Part shown: piece by piece, positions 39,126 to 50,824 of the stretch
How positions within the stretch are numbered: position 1 is the stretch's first letter
How the letters are laid out: each line of letters begins with the position of its first letter
Assembly: GCA_949752795.1 (NCBI GenBank)
Contig: OX457072.1
Location: forward strand, 1,674,001-1,738,000
Reading direction: 5' to 3'
Source: Hyperoodon ampullatus
Taxonomy: Eukaryota > Chordata > Mammalia > Artiodactyla > Ziphiidae
DNA length: 64,000 nucleotides
Position numbers and translations under genes: made by a program
The notes under the pieces: generated by a model
What the model saw: only the letters and a program-made list of their open reading frames with translations
Database searches by the model: none
Told to the model about the DNA's origin: nothing

Positions 39126-39999
39126 ATCCATAAACCTGTGAGAGCTCAGGAGCTCTTGCAAAACCTCACACCCTTTCTGGTTCACAGAGATTTGCAGTGA
39201 GGATGAGATGCTGACAGAAACATGGCTTTTTGGTAGAAGAAGGAGGATTAATTAGATTTGAAAGAAGTCCCTTCACTTCAGCAGCAAACACGTTGATTGC
39301 CTGTTAATGAGAATTTGAGATGAGGTTCCAGGCAGAGGACTGGGAAGCAGATTAAAGAACAGCCTCCTGAATCAAGCATCATCATATGTTCTTGGCTGTC
39401 CTTCAGGTGGGGCAGCCTTGCCCAGCCCTCTGGCTGCAGCCTCAAGTCTGTCCCCCTGTAGCAGCTAGATTTGTGCTGGGGCAGCAGATAGGTCTGACCC
39501 TTTTCAGACCACAGTTACAGAAATTCCCCTGCACTGAGCATTAAAGAGGGGAAATTTATAGCCATTCTGGGGAGACACCCGGTGAATAGTCAGCACTGTT
39601 CTTGGTTCGCTTGGGGGATGAGAAGGGGGTGCCCGTAATATTTCATAAGGAAGAATGACAGAAAGGGAAGAAATGCTCCTTGCTTTCTAGCATGGAGCCT
39701 GCTGCAGGCTCTGTCGCCCCTGACTCCACCCTCTGGACTCCTGGTCCTCGGAATCACTCTTTCCTTTTCCATGAAAGGAAACCCACGTTTGCACCTGAGT
39801 CGTTTCATCACCTGCTTCCTGCTAATAGAACATAGGGATTCCAAGAGGCTCCTTTAATTCTGTATTCACTCTGTCCCTCTGTGGTTCAAGCTGGTGGTGT
39901 TTCTGCTGAAACAGCTTTCTTACTAATTCCTAGGTCTCTCATAGATTTCAAAAGCTTTCACTCTTCAGGACAAAAGTTAACTTCACAGATCTTTCTGAG

Positions 40000-40725
40000 A
40001 AGGTCTCTCTCAGCCTTCTGCTGAGATAACTGGAGACAATACCCTTAAGACCTCTAGAGACCCTCCAGTTTAGCTGATGAGATCTCTGAGCACATTCTTC
40101 ATCCCTGGAAAGGACCCTCCGTGAGAAGTTTTGATCCTTCTAAGATCTGGGGGAAAGGTTGTAGATCACACACCTAGGATTTCCTCTGTGCTAAAATTTC
40201 AGGAACCCGACTTTTATCGTATTTGGGCATCTGGAGAAGCAGAGAATATTCAGAATCGCCAAGCCCTGGTTCGTTGTATCTGATTGTTCTTCACCAAGTT
40301 CTTCCCTTCCTTCCCTCCTCTCACATTTTATGTTTGAGGCAAGAAGAAACCAGGCAGCATCTTCAACATTTTGCTGAAAATCTCCATAGGTGTGTAACCA
40401 GGTATGTATAATGATTGACAGTTTTTCTTCCGTGTAACTGCAGGAAACAGTTTCACCAAGCTTCCTGCTGCTACACTGTCTTCCAGTTTCCAATAACATG
40501 TTCCTGACTTTCTTCTGAGCTCTCTTGGCAGATAGCGTCCCCAAGTTCAGATTTCTACTGACGGTCAGTTCCAGCTGACGAAGGCTTTTATAATGTGATC
40601 TAGGCTCCCCCTCTTGTGCTCCACCCCATACTTTTCCAGCTTCCACCCACTGCTTCTCAATTCCAAGCTGCTCCCACCTTTTGGTATTTATTAAAGCAGA
40701 ACTCTACTTCTGGTACAAAAATCTG
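40000..40725 (-). mobile_element. MaLR internal sequence, antisense
   Basis: The segment next to the LTR carries the typical antisense leader: 'CCAAGCTGCTCCCACCTTTT', 'GGTATTTATTAAAGCAG' and 'TACTTCTGGTACAAAAA', the region flanking the primer-binding site. The left edge is uncertain. The open frame at 40191-40646 on the minus strand is a remnant or chance frame with no intact gag or pol recognised. Confidence 0.6.
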
Positions 40726-41190
40726 TGTTAGTTTTCCACTGTGGTACAGCAAATGACCATGCATGTGGTGACATTAAACAACACACGCTTATTATCTCAC
40801 AGTTTCTGTTGGTCAAGAGTCCAAGCTTGGCTTTGCCAGATCCTCTGCTCGGGTCTCACAAAGCTGCAGTCATGGTTCTGGCCTCCACTATTATCTCACA
40901 TGAGGCTTGTAGTCCTCTGAGACCCTCGGCCCCTAGAGGCTGCCCGCCATTCCCAACACATGGTTCTCTCCACTGTGTTGGCTTCTTTAAGGCCAGTGGG
41001 CATTGTCCCTGCTGTTTCCAATCTCCTTTAAAGGGCTTACCTCATTCAGCTCCTCCAGGATCATTTTCCTTTTGATTCAATTAAACTCAACTGATTAGAG
41101 GCTTTCATTACATATGCAATATCTCTTCATCGTCACCATAAAAAGTCACCATATAATTAAGGAATTGACATCTATGCTATTCATCGTTTC
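40726..41190 (-). mobile_element. MaLR (MLT1-type) LTR, antisense
   Basis: It begins 'TGTGTTAGTTTTCCACTGTG', followed by 'ACAACACACGCTTATTATCT' and 'CACAGTTTCTGTTGGTCAAG', matching the antisense layout of MLT1 LTRs. It directly joins the internal segment on its left, so this is the 5' LTR of a partial minus-strand provirus-like element. Confidence 0.7.
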
Positions 41191-41689
41191 CTACGTACAC
41201 TTAAGAGAAGGGCATTATGCAGAGCTATGGGCCATCAGGCAGCATGGTAGCATCACTTTTTAAAAACTTTTTATTCTCTTTAATAGATTTATTAGTCCTT
41301 CAAAAATTCTAAATGATTCTTAGGGATTCTCTTAAAACTCTGTGTGATTACCTAGAACAGGATCCCATGATAATCTGGAGACTCAATTAGTACTAGTTGC
41401 ATGAATTCATCTCTTCATTTTCCATATCCTTTATGGTGTCTGGCAAGATTAGGTGGCCAATAAGGATTTGATGACATCTTAGAAAGGAAGAACTAATGTG
41501 GTCATCGTCTTCTATTTGCATAAGTAAGACACTAAGTTTTGAGAAGATACCAATACTTGGTTCCTGAGATAGACCCCCATACCATTAGATCATAAAAGCA
41601 ATTTTAAAGAATTATAATAATGCTTTTAATATTTGAGAAAATAATTAATTAATTATAACAATACTCATTTCTCTAACCATTATATTAGT

Positions 41690-42130
41690 TAGGGTGAGTA
41701 AGCTGCCATAACAGAGAGTACCAAAAGTGTGATGTCTCAAACACAATATAAGGTTAATTTTTTTCTCACTGACAGTCCAAGGTAGGTGTTCTGAACAGAC
41801 AGGCAAATTCTTTCCTCACTGTGATCCAGGAACTCGTCCTGTAGCTCCGCCACCTGCCAGGGTCTTGGTATCAAAATGCATCCAGTTGGAAGAGCAGGAT
41901 ACAGGAGCCTAGCCTGGAAGTGGTCCCCATCACCTCAGCCCCCTACCCACTGGTGGTTCTAGTTACATGGTCATACTTACCTGAAAAGAAGCCTAGCATA
42001 TGTAGTCCTTCTGGATACCTCGCTGTGTTTTTCAACTTCGTTACTAAAATTATCTCTAAATCTTAGCATGTTATCCTTGCTTGCTTTGGGCTCATGTGAC
42101 TTGTGATGAATAAAAGTTTCTTATTATACA
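41690..42130. repeat. Unassigned old interspersed repeat
   Basis: It starts 'TATATTAGTTAGGGTGAG' and 'AAGCTGCCATAACAGAGAG', a layout shared by several mammalian LTR families. Family and strand are unresolved. Confidence 0.35.
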
Positions 42131-42154
42131 GTAATATTCATTACAACTATAAAG

Positions 42155-42420
42155 TCTTTATTTTTTAAATTTTTATTGGAATACAATTGATTTACAAGCT
42201 TTGTGTTAGTTTCAGGTGTGCAGCAAGGTGAATCAGTCATACATATACATATATCCACTCTTTTTTAGATTCTTCTCCCATATAGGTCATTACAGTGTAT
42301 TGAGCAGAGTTCCCTGTGCTATACAGCAGGTCCGTATTAGTGATCTATTGTATACATAGTCGTGTGTACATGTCGATCCCAGTCTCCCAGTGTACCCCTC
42401 TCCCCCTCCCCCACCCCCGT
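42155..42420 (-). mobile_element. Cetartiodactyl L1 3' end, antisense, 5'-truncated
   Basis: A left T-rich tail is followed by 'GGAATACAATTGATTTACAA', 'TTAGTTTCAGGTGTGCAGC', 'CCCTGTGCTATACAGCAGG' and a C-rich end. These are typical of the L1 lineage active in whales and ruminants. AGTCTTTA near both edges may be a short target-site duplication. Confidence 0.88.
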
Positions 42421-42589
42421 AAACATAAGTTTATATATAGTCTTTAATTTAGAATTGGCTTTATAAATTCTCGAGTTTAGTTTTCTCATTTTACACAGAG
42501 AAAGACCTCAAAAGGTTAATTTTGTTCAATGCATTCTCTTTCTGTTATGTCTATAAGCTAAACTTTTTTAGGTTTTAATGGCCCAATAT

Positions 42590-42720
42590 AAACAATTCAT
42601 CCTCACTTTTGAGGAGCTTAAAATACAGTCTTGGTTAAATGACTTTCCCAAGGTCAGGAGGCAAGTGAATTGCAGAAAGAGGCTTACAATACAGGTTTCA
42701 TAAATTGTATTTCACCACAG
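42590..42720 (-). mobile_element. MIR SINE fragment
   Basis: This is an antisense MIR core: 'TGACTTTCCCAAGGTCAGGA' followed by 'AAGTGAATTGCAGAAAGAGG'. Confidence 0.6.
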
Positions 42721-43124
42721 CAATTAGTACAGTCTTTAGTCAATGACAGGCTCCTATTTTATCTCTGATCCAAGCAAGACACAGAATTGGTTGCCTTATC
42801 TTTTTGACAAGGGAAGATAAGTGACAAAACATCCCAGGATCAATTTGGACTATTTGCTAACGTATTTAAATGAGTCATATCAATGTTGGGTTTATTTAAT
42901 TTTTCAAAGAATTATTCAAATATAACTCTCTAGATATTAAGTTATTGTCTAATTAAAGTATTTTAAGATGCAAGAATTAATTAAAAATATCACAGTGTAA
43001 TTCTCCTTGAAATAGTTCCTTGAATCCACACTAATGTATCAAGGATAAGTTTCTCGAGCACATTTTCTCAACACACTGATTTTTGCATTGCTTTAAAAAT
43101 ATGTCACCAATTATATGACAAGCA

Positions 43125-43619
43125 AAATAATGGCCACCAAAGAGGTGTCATGTCTTAATCCCTGGAACCTATCAATATATTACCTTACACGGAAAAGGGG
43201 ACTTTCCAGACGTAATTTTGGTAGAGAATATTGCGACGGAGACATTGTCCCGTATTATCTTGGTTTATCCAATGAAATCACATGAGTCCTTAAAAGCAGA
43301 GAACCTTTCCAGGCTCCGGTGAGTGAATGAGAGAGAAAGAAATTATAGGGACTGTGTGACCATGGAAACAGGGCAGAGATGCCTAGGTGCTGGCTTTGAG
43401 GATGGAGGGGGCGGGTCATGAGATAAGGAATGCAAGCAGCCTCTGTAAGCTGGAAAAGGTGAAGCAATGGGAATGCAGCCTGCTGACATCTTGATTTCAG
43501 CTTCGTGAGAACGGTTGTAGACTCCTGACCAACAGAACCGTAATATAACAAATTTTGTGCTGTATTAAGCCACCAAGTTTGCAGTAATTTTTACATTCCT
43601 GCAACAGGAAACTAATGCA
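43125..43619 (+). mobile_element. MaLR-type solo LTR
   Basis: It has the full sense layout: 'GTCTTAATCCCTGGAACCTA', 'GACTTTCCAGACGTAATTTT', 'CACATGAGTCCTTAAAAGCA', 'CTGACATCTTGATTTCAGC', 'TTAAGCCACCAAGTTTGCAG' and a terminal 'GGAAACTAATGCAG'. There is no internal sequence. Confidence 0.85.
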
Positions 43620-46470
43620 GGTGTTGGTATCTGAAGATGAAGCGCCAGTATAAAGTACCAAATATGTAATTATTTATAAATAAATGTAGATCCAAAGGTA
43701 TCATGTAACAATGTGGGTTTTTCCCATCTGCTTTCTGCTATGATTTTTGAGTGAAAAAGCAAGGAGTGAAGTTCCCAAATCTTTTTATAAAACATTGGCT
43801 ACTCCAATGGAAGCAGGAGGAGGCAAAAAATGTCTCTCCTCCACTGTCTTAGTGGAAAACACCTTACATACATAGAGGATGAAGGAAAGCAGTTATTCTT
43901 CAGGTGAACTGAGCTCTTCTTGAGGTTCTATGGACACCCCCCTCCATTCCAGAAGAGGAAGTAACCATAGTTCATCTCAGCAGACATTCTTTCCAACAGA
44001 AGAAGCCTCTCTCAAGTTTTCCGCTTTAGACAGTTTTACATCACTGAGAATTTATTTGATAATTAGAATCAGAGTTTAGGACGGGGTTTGCTATAACAGC
44101 AGTTTTCCTGCACCAATGAAATAGTATCAGGTTTCTATAAAGTCATAAACTTTGACTCTATGTGTAGATTACCTCTGTCCAGATCTGTATTTATGATTGA
44201 TTTGATTAACTGAAGCTAGAGAAAAAAGACCGTGATTATGCTCAAAAACCTGAAAAATGCTTGCTGCTCTTGTTTGTTTTTTATTTATTCAGTTACTGGA
44301 GTTTTTATAACATCATTTCAATTGAGTAAGAACTTAACTACAGCCTGGTATTAAGGAGAATGTATTATTTATGCAAACATAGAAACTAAAAATACACTAA
44401 ATGGAAATACAAGTTGAAAGTTCTGTAGAAGGAGAAACTAATTGTTCTGTTATGAAATATCTGTTAGTGACAAAAATGCTTTTCAGAAAAACTATTTCTA
44501 TATTTCAATGGCTTATTTATTTTCACAATGGTCCCGTAGTCACTGGTGTTTATCAAAATAGGAAATTAGGCCAAGCCTCACTATAAGCTCTCTAAATTTT
44601 TAGTAATTTGATTCCCTTCATAAACTTCTTATATATATGGAACTTATTGGTTTTTTCCTCTGAAATTATGTAGTAGAAAAAATTTGTAATGTCAGGATAG
44701 CAATGAAATTAAAATGGATTGTAAGAAGTATGATTTGATTTTATTGCTTCCATATTAATTTCAAATACACAGTAGCTTAGTCTACTAAAACACGTTTCGT
44801 TGATGCCCACAGAATCCTCTACAATCCTACCTACGATGTCCTATTTGCATGCATATTTTTGACAGCAAAATTCCACTACATCTCTGCTACAGTAATACAT
44901 ATTTAAAGAAATATTTATATTGAAATAAAGTATCATGGAAACCCCCAGGCCTGAATATTTATAACCTGTAGCTATTAACAGATCTTTTAGGTTATAATGA
45001 TGCCTTAAGACTTTTAACCTTTTCAACCAACCATTCTGATGAGAGTTTCCTTTCTCCATAGATATTTATTTATCAGCAAAGCTGTTTACTATTAAGTGAC
45101 ATACGGGATTTCACTTTTCATGACCAGTCCTCATGCCGTGTCCTCCTGTGTCCGTGGCTGCAATCATGACACGTCCTGAGTGTTGTCACTGTGGGTTTGA
45201 GCACATTTTAATCTCACCACGAAAATGAGATTTGGCAAATTGCTTGAGACGTTGATGCAGCAATACAAAAGCAAGTATTGAAATTTAATTAAAAAACATG
45301 GATTAGTTAATTTGTGTCGTGAAAACTTCAGCCGTAGACTCAGGCAGGGAGACGTCCCCTGCGGAGAGGTGTCTTGGTTTGCGCTGTTCGCACCCCAGGC
45401 TTTTGCTCCCTCTGCCAGCCTCCCACTCTGAACGTGGAGAGGTTCACAGAGACGGTCACGGTCACCTGCAAACCGCTTCTTCCTGCACCTTTGCATCTGC
45501 ATTCTCCTCACCTCCTTTGCTCCCTGGGTCTCCTGTGCAGGATCGTTGGATCCTGTAGTTCCTACAGGCGGTGCCTCATTCCTTCCCCGACTCTTCATCA
45601 TACTAAAGGCGGAGACACAGGCACCGAGCTCGTTCCCACTGAGGTGTCACTTAACGCTCCTGCATCTCTGTCCACGTGCGTGCGCATGAACACGCACACG
45701 CACATGCACATGCAATTTCAGTTCAGCTCCACCGTCCAAAATATCTCCACCGTGAGTCCTTCAGTAAAGCCAGGGCCCCCCGGGGCCCGTGGGGGGCGCA
45801 CCTGAGGTCATGGTCAATCTCATCTCATCATCATCTATTCTCTCCAGACCACCTTCTCCAGCTGCCTGGCCTCTCAGCCCCCAGGTGGTCCCGCAGGCAC
45901 CTGCATTCCCGCGGTGCCTTTGTGGTCCCTCTGTCTCCACGCTCTGCCCTCTGGCGGATTCTCTGCTCCTGCACAGCTGTCCTCAAATGTCCCCTCTGGG
46001 AGACCCTATGGTCGGTCACCTTGTGGGAAATGCCAGCCCCTTCACAACACTTCCCGTCTTCCCTTCCCTGACTCATTTACCTCATTTCCCTTGCAGTCCC
46101 TTGCTCTATAACATAACAAATGTTTTGCTTTTTTCTATTTTAGTTCTCAGTCCTCCAAAGTGCAATCTAAGTTGTACTACTGCATTGTGTATTCAGTTCA
46201 CTGCTGTTTCCCAGATGTTTATGACAGAGGCTTGAACGAATTACTGCAATTTTGGAGCTGGGAAAGGAAAAAAGCACAGGTTACAATCAGCTGAAAAAGT
46301 TACCTTTATACACAGAAGCTTTTGCATGCCTTTATATCTGCTATATTTCTTGGCAAATATGTATATATATAATTCACAAGTACATATGGAAAACAGTTTA
46401 TATGTATTCATATATGTATACATGTTGTTTTCCTCTTGAATTGTGAACTATACACATATATGTGTGTATG

Positions 46471-46557
<87 letters not shown>
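46471..46557. repeat. (TA)n(GA)n compound microsatellite
   Basis: An uninterrupted TA tract is followed by about 18 GA units. It adjoins the CpG-rich block. The SLSL and IYIY peptides of the 46408-47040 minus-strand frame come from this tract. Confidence 0.97.
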
Positions 46558-46559
<2 letters not shown>

Positions 46560-46619
46560 TTTTCCTCTTTAATTGCGAATCCCGGTGGCCCAGATTTATT
46601 TTATAATTGTCAGAGAAAA

Positions 46620-47060
46620 GCCGGCCTAAGGAGAGCAACGTGGCTCGGGTGACACCCACAGGTGGGCGGAAAGCAGGCCCCCGCCCTGTCCGGGCCCCCG
46701 ACCCCCTGCCTCGACCCGCTCCCTCGTGCTGGCACTGGGGTCCCCTTCCCCTTGCCTGATCGCTTCTCTCCAGTGCACCCTGGCAGAGCCCCAAGCTGCT
46801 AAATTTCCATGTCTTGCAAGAAGCCCCTATAGCCAGCGCTTTGCGGTGACAAATCCGAGCGCCGGCCGTGGTCCTCGTGCGAGGGGCCCGGCGCTGCTCC
46901 AGAATCGCTGGCTCAGCAGAGGTTTTCAGGAAGCGGCTGCAGGCGGGAGAGGAGCCGGGTTTTTGCAGCCGATCTAAACGTGACAAAAGTTCACCTGAAA
47001 CCTCGCAATCAAGCCGGTGCCCGTCCCCACGGTGAGCCATACTTCTTGCCGCTTCTGCCT
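46620..47060. promoter_or_regulatory. CpG-rich block in long intron
   Basis: This block is GC-rich with frequent CpG (for example GAGCGCCGGCCG near 46857-46868 and a cluster at 46880-46895). It abuts a long TA/GA microsatellite on its left. A second, smaller CpG cluster follows at 47220-47280. I see no protein and no clear promoter elements beyond composition. It may be a weak CpG island or an ancient GC-rich insertion. Confidence 0.45.
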
Positions 47061-47493
47061 GACCACTCAGGGGACATTAGCTCATTTTGCAACTTTTTTT
47101 TTTTCCATTTAAAGCTCTCCTTGAAATTCATTTTTGTAAATTTCTCCTAAAGGAACATTAACACAGCAAACGTTTTGTAAGAGCTTTCACAAACATAAGA
47201 TCACCTGCTGGGACGTTCCTCAGATGGCAGGCGCCCGACGGTAGCAGCGCGGCCGGGGAGAGGGGTCTTCCCTCCCGGGGAGAAGTGCCCCAAGGGCCTG
47301 GCTGTTGCCCTGGGGGAGGGCGGGCCGGCCTGGCTCCCAGGGGGAGGGTGGCCTTCAGGCCATGTAACATCAAGGCTGTGACGGGACATAGTCTGGCCCG
47401 TTTCTTAAGCAAAATGGCCTCAGGTGCTGGGAGGGTGTCGCTGACCAGGTGAACAAGGGGCGGAGGAGACAGGAGGCACCCGTAGTAGAAGGC

Positions 47494-47507
47494 GGGGGGG
47501 GGGGGGG
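47494..47507. repeat. G14 homopolymer
   Basis: There are fourteen consecutive G on the + strand, flanked by C. The run is prone to slippage and G-quadruplex formation. Confidence 0.97.
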
Positions 47508-47751
47508 CCGGTCCAGGCTCCACCCCAGAAAATACTGAGGGAAAACTCCGGTGAGGTGCGCCGTGGTTGCCATGGCCACATAGCATCATCAGTGCAGACT
47601 TGCTTGTGTCACAGTCTCTTGGAAACAAGATCAGAAGCAGACGTGGTTCTTAGGTGCCCTGGATGCTGCAGTCTGAAATAAAGGCCGGTGGATCATAGAG
47701 GTGGTTGTGATTTGGGAGACACACATCTCTGCTCCTTTGATTCAGGGATTT

Positions 47752-48111
47752 TTAAAAAAATTAATTTATTTATTTTATTTATTTATATTTGGCTGCGTTG
47801 GGTCTTTGTTGCTGCATGCGTGCTTTCTCTAGCTGTGGCGAGCGGGAGCTACTCTTCGTTGTGGTGCACGGGCTTCTCATTGCGGTGGCTTCTCTTGCTG
47901 CAGAGCACGGGCTCTAGGCACGCGGGCTTCAGTAGTTGTGGCACACGGGCTCAGTAGTTGTGGCTCACGGGCTCTAGAGCACAGGCTCGGTAGTTGTGGC
48001 GCGCGGGCTTAGTTGCTCCGCGGCATGTGGGATCTTCCCGGACCAGGGCTCGAACCCGTGTCCCCTGCATTGGCAGGCGGATTCTTAACCACTGCGCCAC
48101 CAGGGAAGCCC
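47752..48111 (-). mobile_element. CHR-type SINE, long form, perfect TSD
   Basis: This reverse-oriented SINE has an A/T-rich tail on the left and the tRNA-like head ending 'GCGCCACCAGGGAAGCCC' on the right. It is bracketed by identical 14-bp target-site duplications, TGATTCAGGGATTT at 47738-47751 and 48112-48125. Removing it would restore one uninterrupted target. Confidence 0.97.
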
Positions 48112-49268
48112 TGATTCAGGGATTTGAGATGACTTCTGAAGGTCTGCAGGGGGAGGAGTACCGCAAGGATTCTTATTCTCTGGCCTCTGTATCCATCTTC
48201 GATCACTGTGACCTCGGGAAACATCTGTTACTCCACCTGCTTTTAGTTGTAACATTTAAACTTCTGCTAATCAGCTGTGTACACCCATGTACACGCACTC
48301 AAGGGTTCGAAAAATGGTCTACCCCTTGAGCATAGAAATGCAACTGATTGTTACGCTGATTCGTATGCAGTGTTAAATTCACTTAATTCTGTGTTCCTCT
48401 CTTCAGCTCTATGTAAACTTCTACACGTCTTGATACTGAGCTGAAGTGTCAGCTATTCTATTTTTATTTCTAGATATGTGTCTTGTTATTTTGTAATTTC
48501 CAGTTATCTGATACAATTTTTGAACTAATCATCCAAATTTTGAGGATACTGAGTATAGAAGTTTTTAACTCTGAATCTGGTACATCCAAAATCTGAATCT
48601 TCTATGCATGTGTGCTTCTCCTATTGTCTTTTCTCTCCTGATTTTCTGAAATCTATTTAATTTTGCCTCCTTATATGGTTTCTCAATATTGCATAAAGAG
48701 TAGACATTGCATGTAAAAGTCATATATGTGACTTGAGGCTCCAGAGGATATCTTCCTTCACAGAGCGTTACTTTTATTTCTGGCAAAATAAAATCAGAAG
48801 TACAATTTAACCCCAATCAGGATTGAGTGCTTATGAACTAGGCTCCCATCCTTATGAGGCCTGGCCTGTTACTCATTTATGTTTACTCTTATGTTGTATC
48901 CTGCTGAGTTTTTTCTTGGAAGGAACTGAAATCCAACATGTGTGACTTAAACCTTGAATCTACTGAGACCCACCATTTCAGCCCCCAGGAGCCAGCTCAC
49001 AAGGGACAGACCCTGAAGCCGGGAAGTGACCCTGAAAGTGTCCTCACCCATCTGAGATTTCCTTCCACTAGGAGCTGGGCTGCTTACGTCTTTGTGCCTT
49101 GATAACACTGAAATAACTTCTAAAATGGTTTTATCCTCATTTTAGGTTTTTCGCATCTTTTATTCCAGCTGTTCCTGGGAGTGGGATGGGTCTTCAACAA
49201 GCTTGTCCACCACAGTTGTGTTTGGAAATACCCTGTTCACCAAGAACCCTGCATTTCTTTTTCTCTTT

Positions 49269-49499
49269 CAAGTTGACCTTGAACAACATGGGGTTAGGGG
49301 TGCCAACCCCCTCTCCGTGGAAAATCTGCATATAGCTTTACAGTCGGCACTCTGTAGCCAAGTTTCCTCCATATACGTGTTTCCACAAGTGCGGATTCAA
49401 GCAACCAGAATCATGTAGTCTTGTAATATTTACTGTTGAAAAAAATCCACATGTAAGTGGACCTTCACAGTTCAGTGCATGTTGTTCAAGGGTCAGCAG
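49269..49499 (+). mobile_element. Tigger-type non-autonomous DNA transposon
   Basis: Terminal inverted repeats are recognisable: 'TTGACCTTGAACAACATGG' at the left and 'CATGTTGTTCAAGGGTCA' at the right. The internal 'AAAAATCCACATGTAAGTGG' is typical of the short Tigger-derived elements. It is too short to encode a transposase. Confidence 0.85.
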
Positions 49500-49639
49500 T
49501 ACTACAACACTTTCCTTATGGCTTCTTCTGTCCTAAGTAACGAACACCGTTCTCAGTAATACACAGCCTCACCAGCTGCTGGGATTATAACATAATCACA
49601 TGGTTTACTCCCTGACTTAGCCATAAATATGTCAAAAAT

Positions 49640-49805
49640 CGAGGCAGCATCAGCATCTGCCAGAGGGTTTGCTAAGATACAGAGTGCTGGGCCCCAACCC
49701 CATGGTTTCCGACTAAGTAGGTCTGGGATAGGGCATGAGACAGTGCATTTCTAACAGGCTCCCAGAGGACACTGATACTGAGGGACCGAGGGCCACACTA
49801 GCCCA
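49640..49805 (+). mobile_element. MER5A (hAT-Charlie) element
   Basis: Sense MER5A features are 'AGTGCTGGGCCCCAACCCC', 'CTAAGTAGGTCTGGGATAGG' and 'GTGCATTTCTAACAGGCTCC'. Confidence 0.75.
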
Positions 49806-49935
49806 GGGAGATCAGATAAGTCTGTCTGTCTTCACTTTGGCTGAGAAAAAGTTAAAGACAAATTAGTGGACACATGTTAAGAAATGTGAAGGACTTCGTG
49901 TGCTATGATAATTTTGCTTCAAGAATTTACCATTT

Positions 49936-50150
49936 GGGCTTCCCTGGTGGCACAGTGGTTGAGAGTCCGCTTGCCAATGCAGGGGACACGGGTTCGTGCC
50001 TCAGTCCGGGAGGATCGACATGCCGTGGAGCAGCTGGGCCCGTGAGCCATGGCCACTGAGCCTGCGTGTCCGGAGCCTGTGCTCCGAAACGGGAGAGGTC
50101 ACAGCGGTGAGAGGCCCGTGTACCGCAAAAAGAAAAAAAAAAACTAAAAA
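49936..50150 (+). mobile_element. CHR-type SINE, short cetacean form
   Basis: It runs from 'GGGCTTCCCTGGTGGCACAG' to 'GAGGCCCGTGTACCGC' and an A tail. It abuts an L1 3' fragment directly on the right. Confidence 0.95.
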
Positions 50151-50317
50151 TAGAACTACCATGTGATCCAGCAATGCCACATCTGGGTATATTTTCAAAG
50201 AAAATGAAAACAGGATATTGAAGAGATATCTGCCCTCCCATATCATTGTGGTGTTATTTACAATAGCCAAGATATTGAAACAAACTGTTAATAGATGAAT
50301 GGATAAAGGAGATGTGA

Positions 50318-50371
<54 letters not shown>

Positions 50372-50715
50372 ATACATATGTACACACATATATATGGAAT
50401 ATTATTTAGCCATGAAAATGAAGGAAATCCTGCCATGGATGAAGCTTGAGGGCATTATGCTAAAAGAGAAAGATAAATAATGCACCGTGTCACTTATATG
50501 TGGAATAAAAAAGAAATAAAGTCAAGCTCGTAGAAATATAGGGTAGAAAATGATTTCCAGCATCTGGGGGGGTGAAGGAAATGGGGAGAGATTGGTATAA
50601 GCATGCAAACTTTTGTGTATAAGGTAAACAAGATCTGAGGACCTAATGTATGCATGGTGACTATGATTGATAACACAGCATTGTATATTTAAAATTTGCT
50701 AACAGATTAGAATTT
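50151..50715 (+). mobile_element. L1 LINE 3' end
   Basis: Sense L1 features are 'ACTACCATGTGATCCAGCAA', 'GTTATTTACAATAGCCAAGA', 'GAATGGATAAAGGAGATG', 'TATTATTTAGCCATGAAAA', 'GGATGAAGCTTGAGGGCATT' and 'GTGACTATGATTGATAACAC'. A TA/CA microsatellite at 50318-50368 has expanded within it. Confidence 0.9.
50318..50368. repeat. (TA)n(CA)n microsatellite
   Basis: The TA tract turns into CA units inside the L1 3' end, at the position where many L1 copies carry a TATATA motif. Confidence 0.97.
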
Positions 50716-50731
50716 AAATGTCCTCAACATA

Positions 50732-50766
50732 TATATGTGTGTGTGTGTGTGTATGTGTGTGTGTGC

Positions 50767-50819
<53 letters not shown>

Positions 50820-50824
50820 TATAT
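50732..50824. repeat. (TG)n(TA)n compound microsatellite
   Basis: TG units with TATG and GCATG interruptions pass into a long TA tract just after the L1 3' end. Confidence 0.97.

Noticed and set aside
46408..47040. A 210-residue minus-strand frame, the longest in the window
   Set aside because: Its C-terminal part is the TA/GA microsatellite read as SLSL and YIYI, and the rest is CpG-rich DNA with few stops. No known domain is seen.
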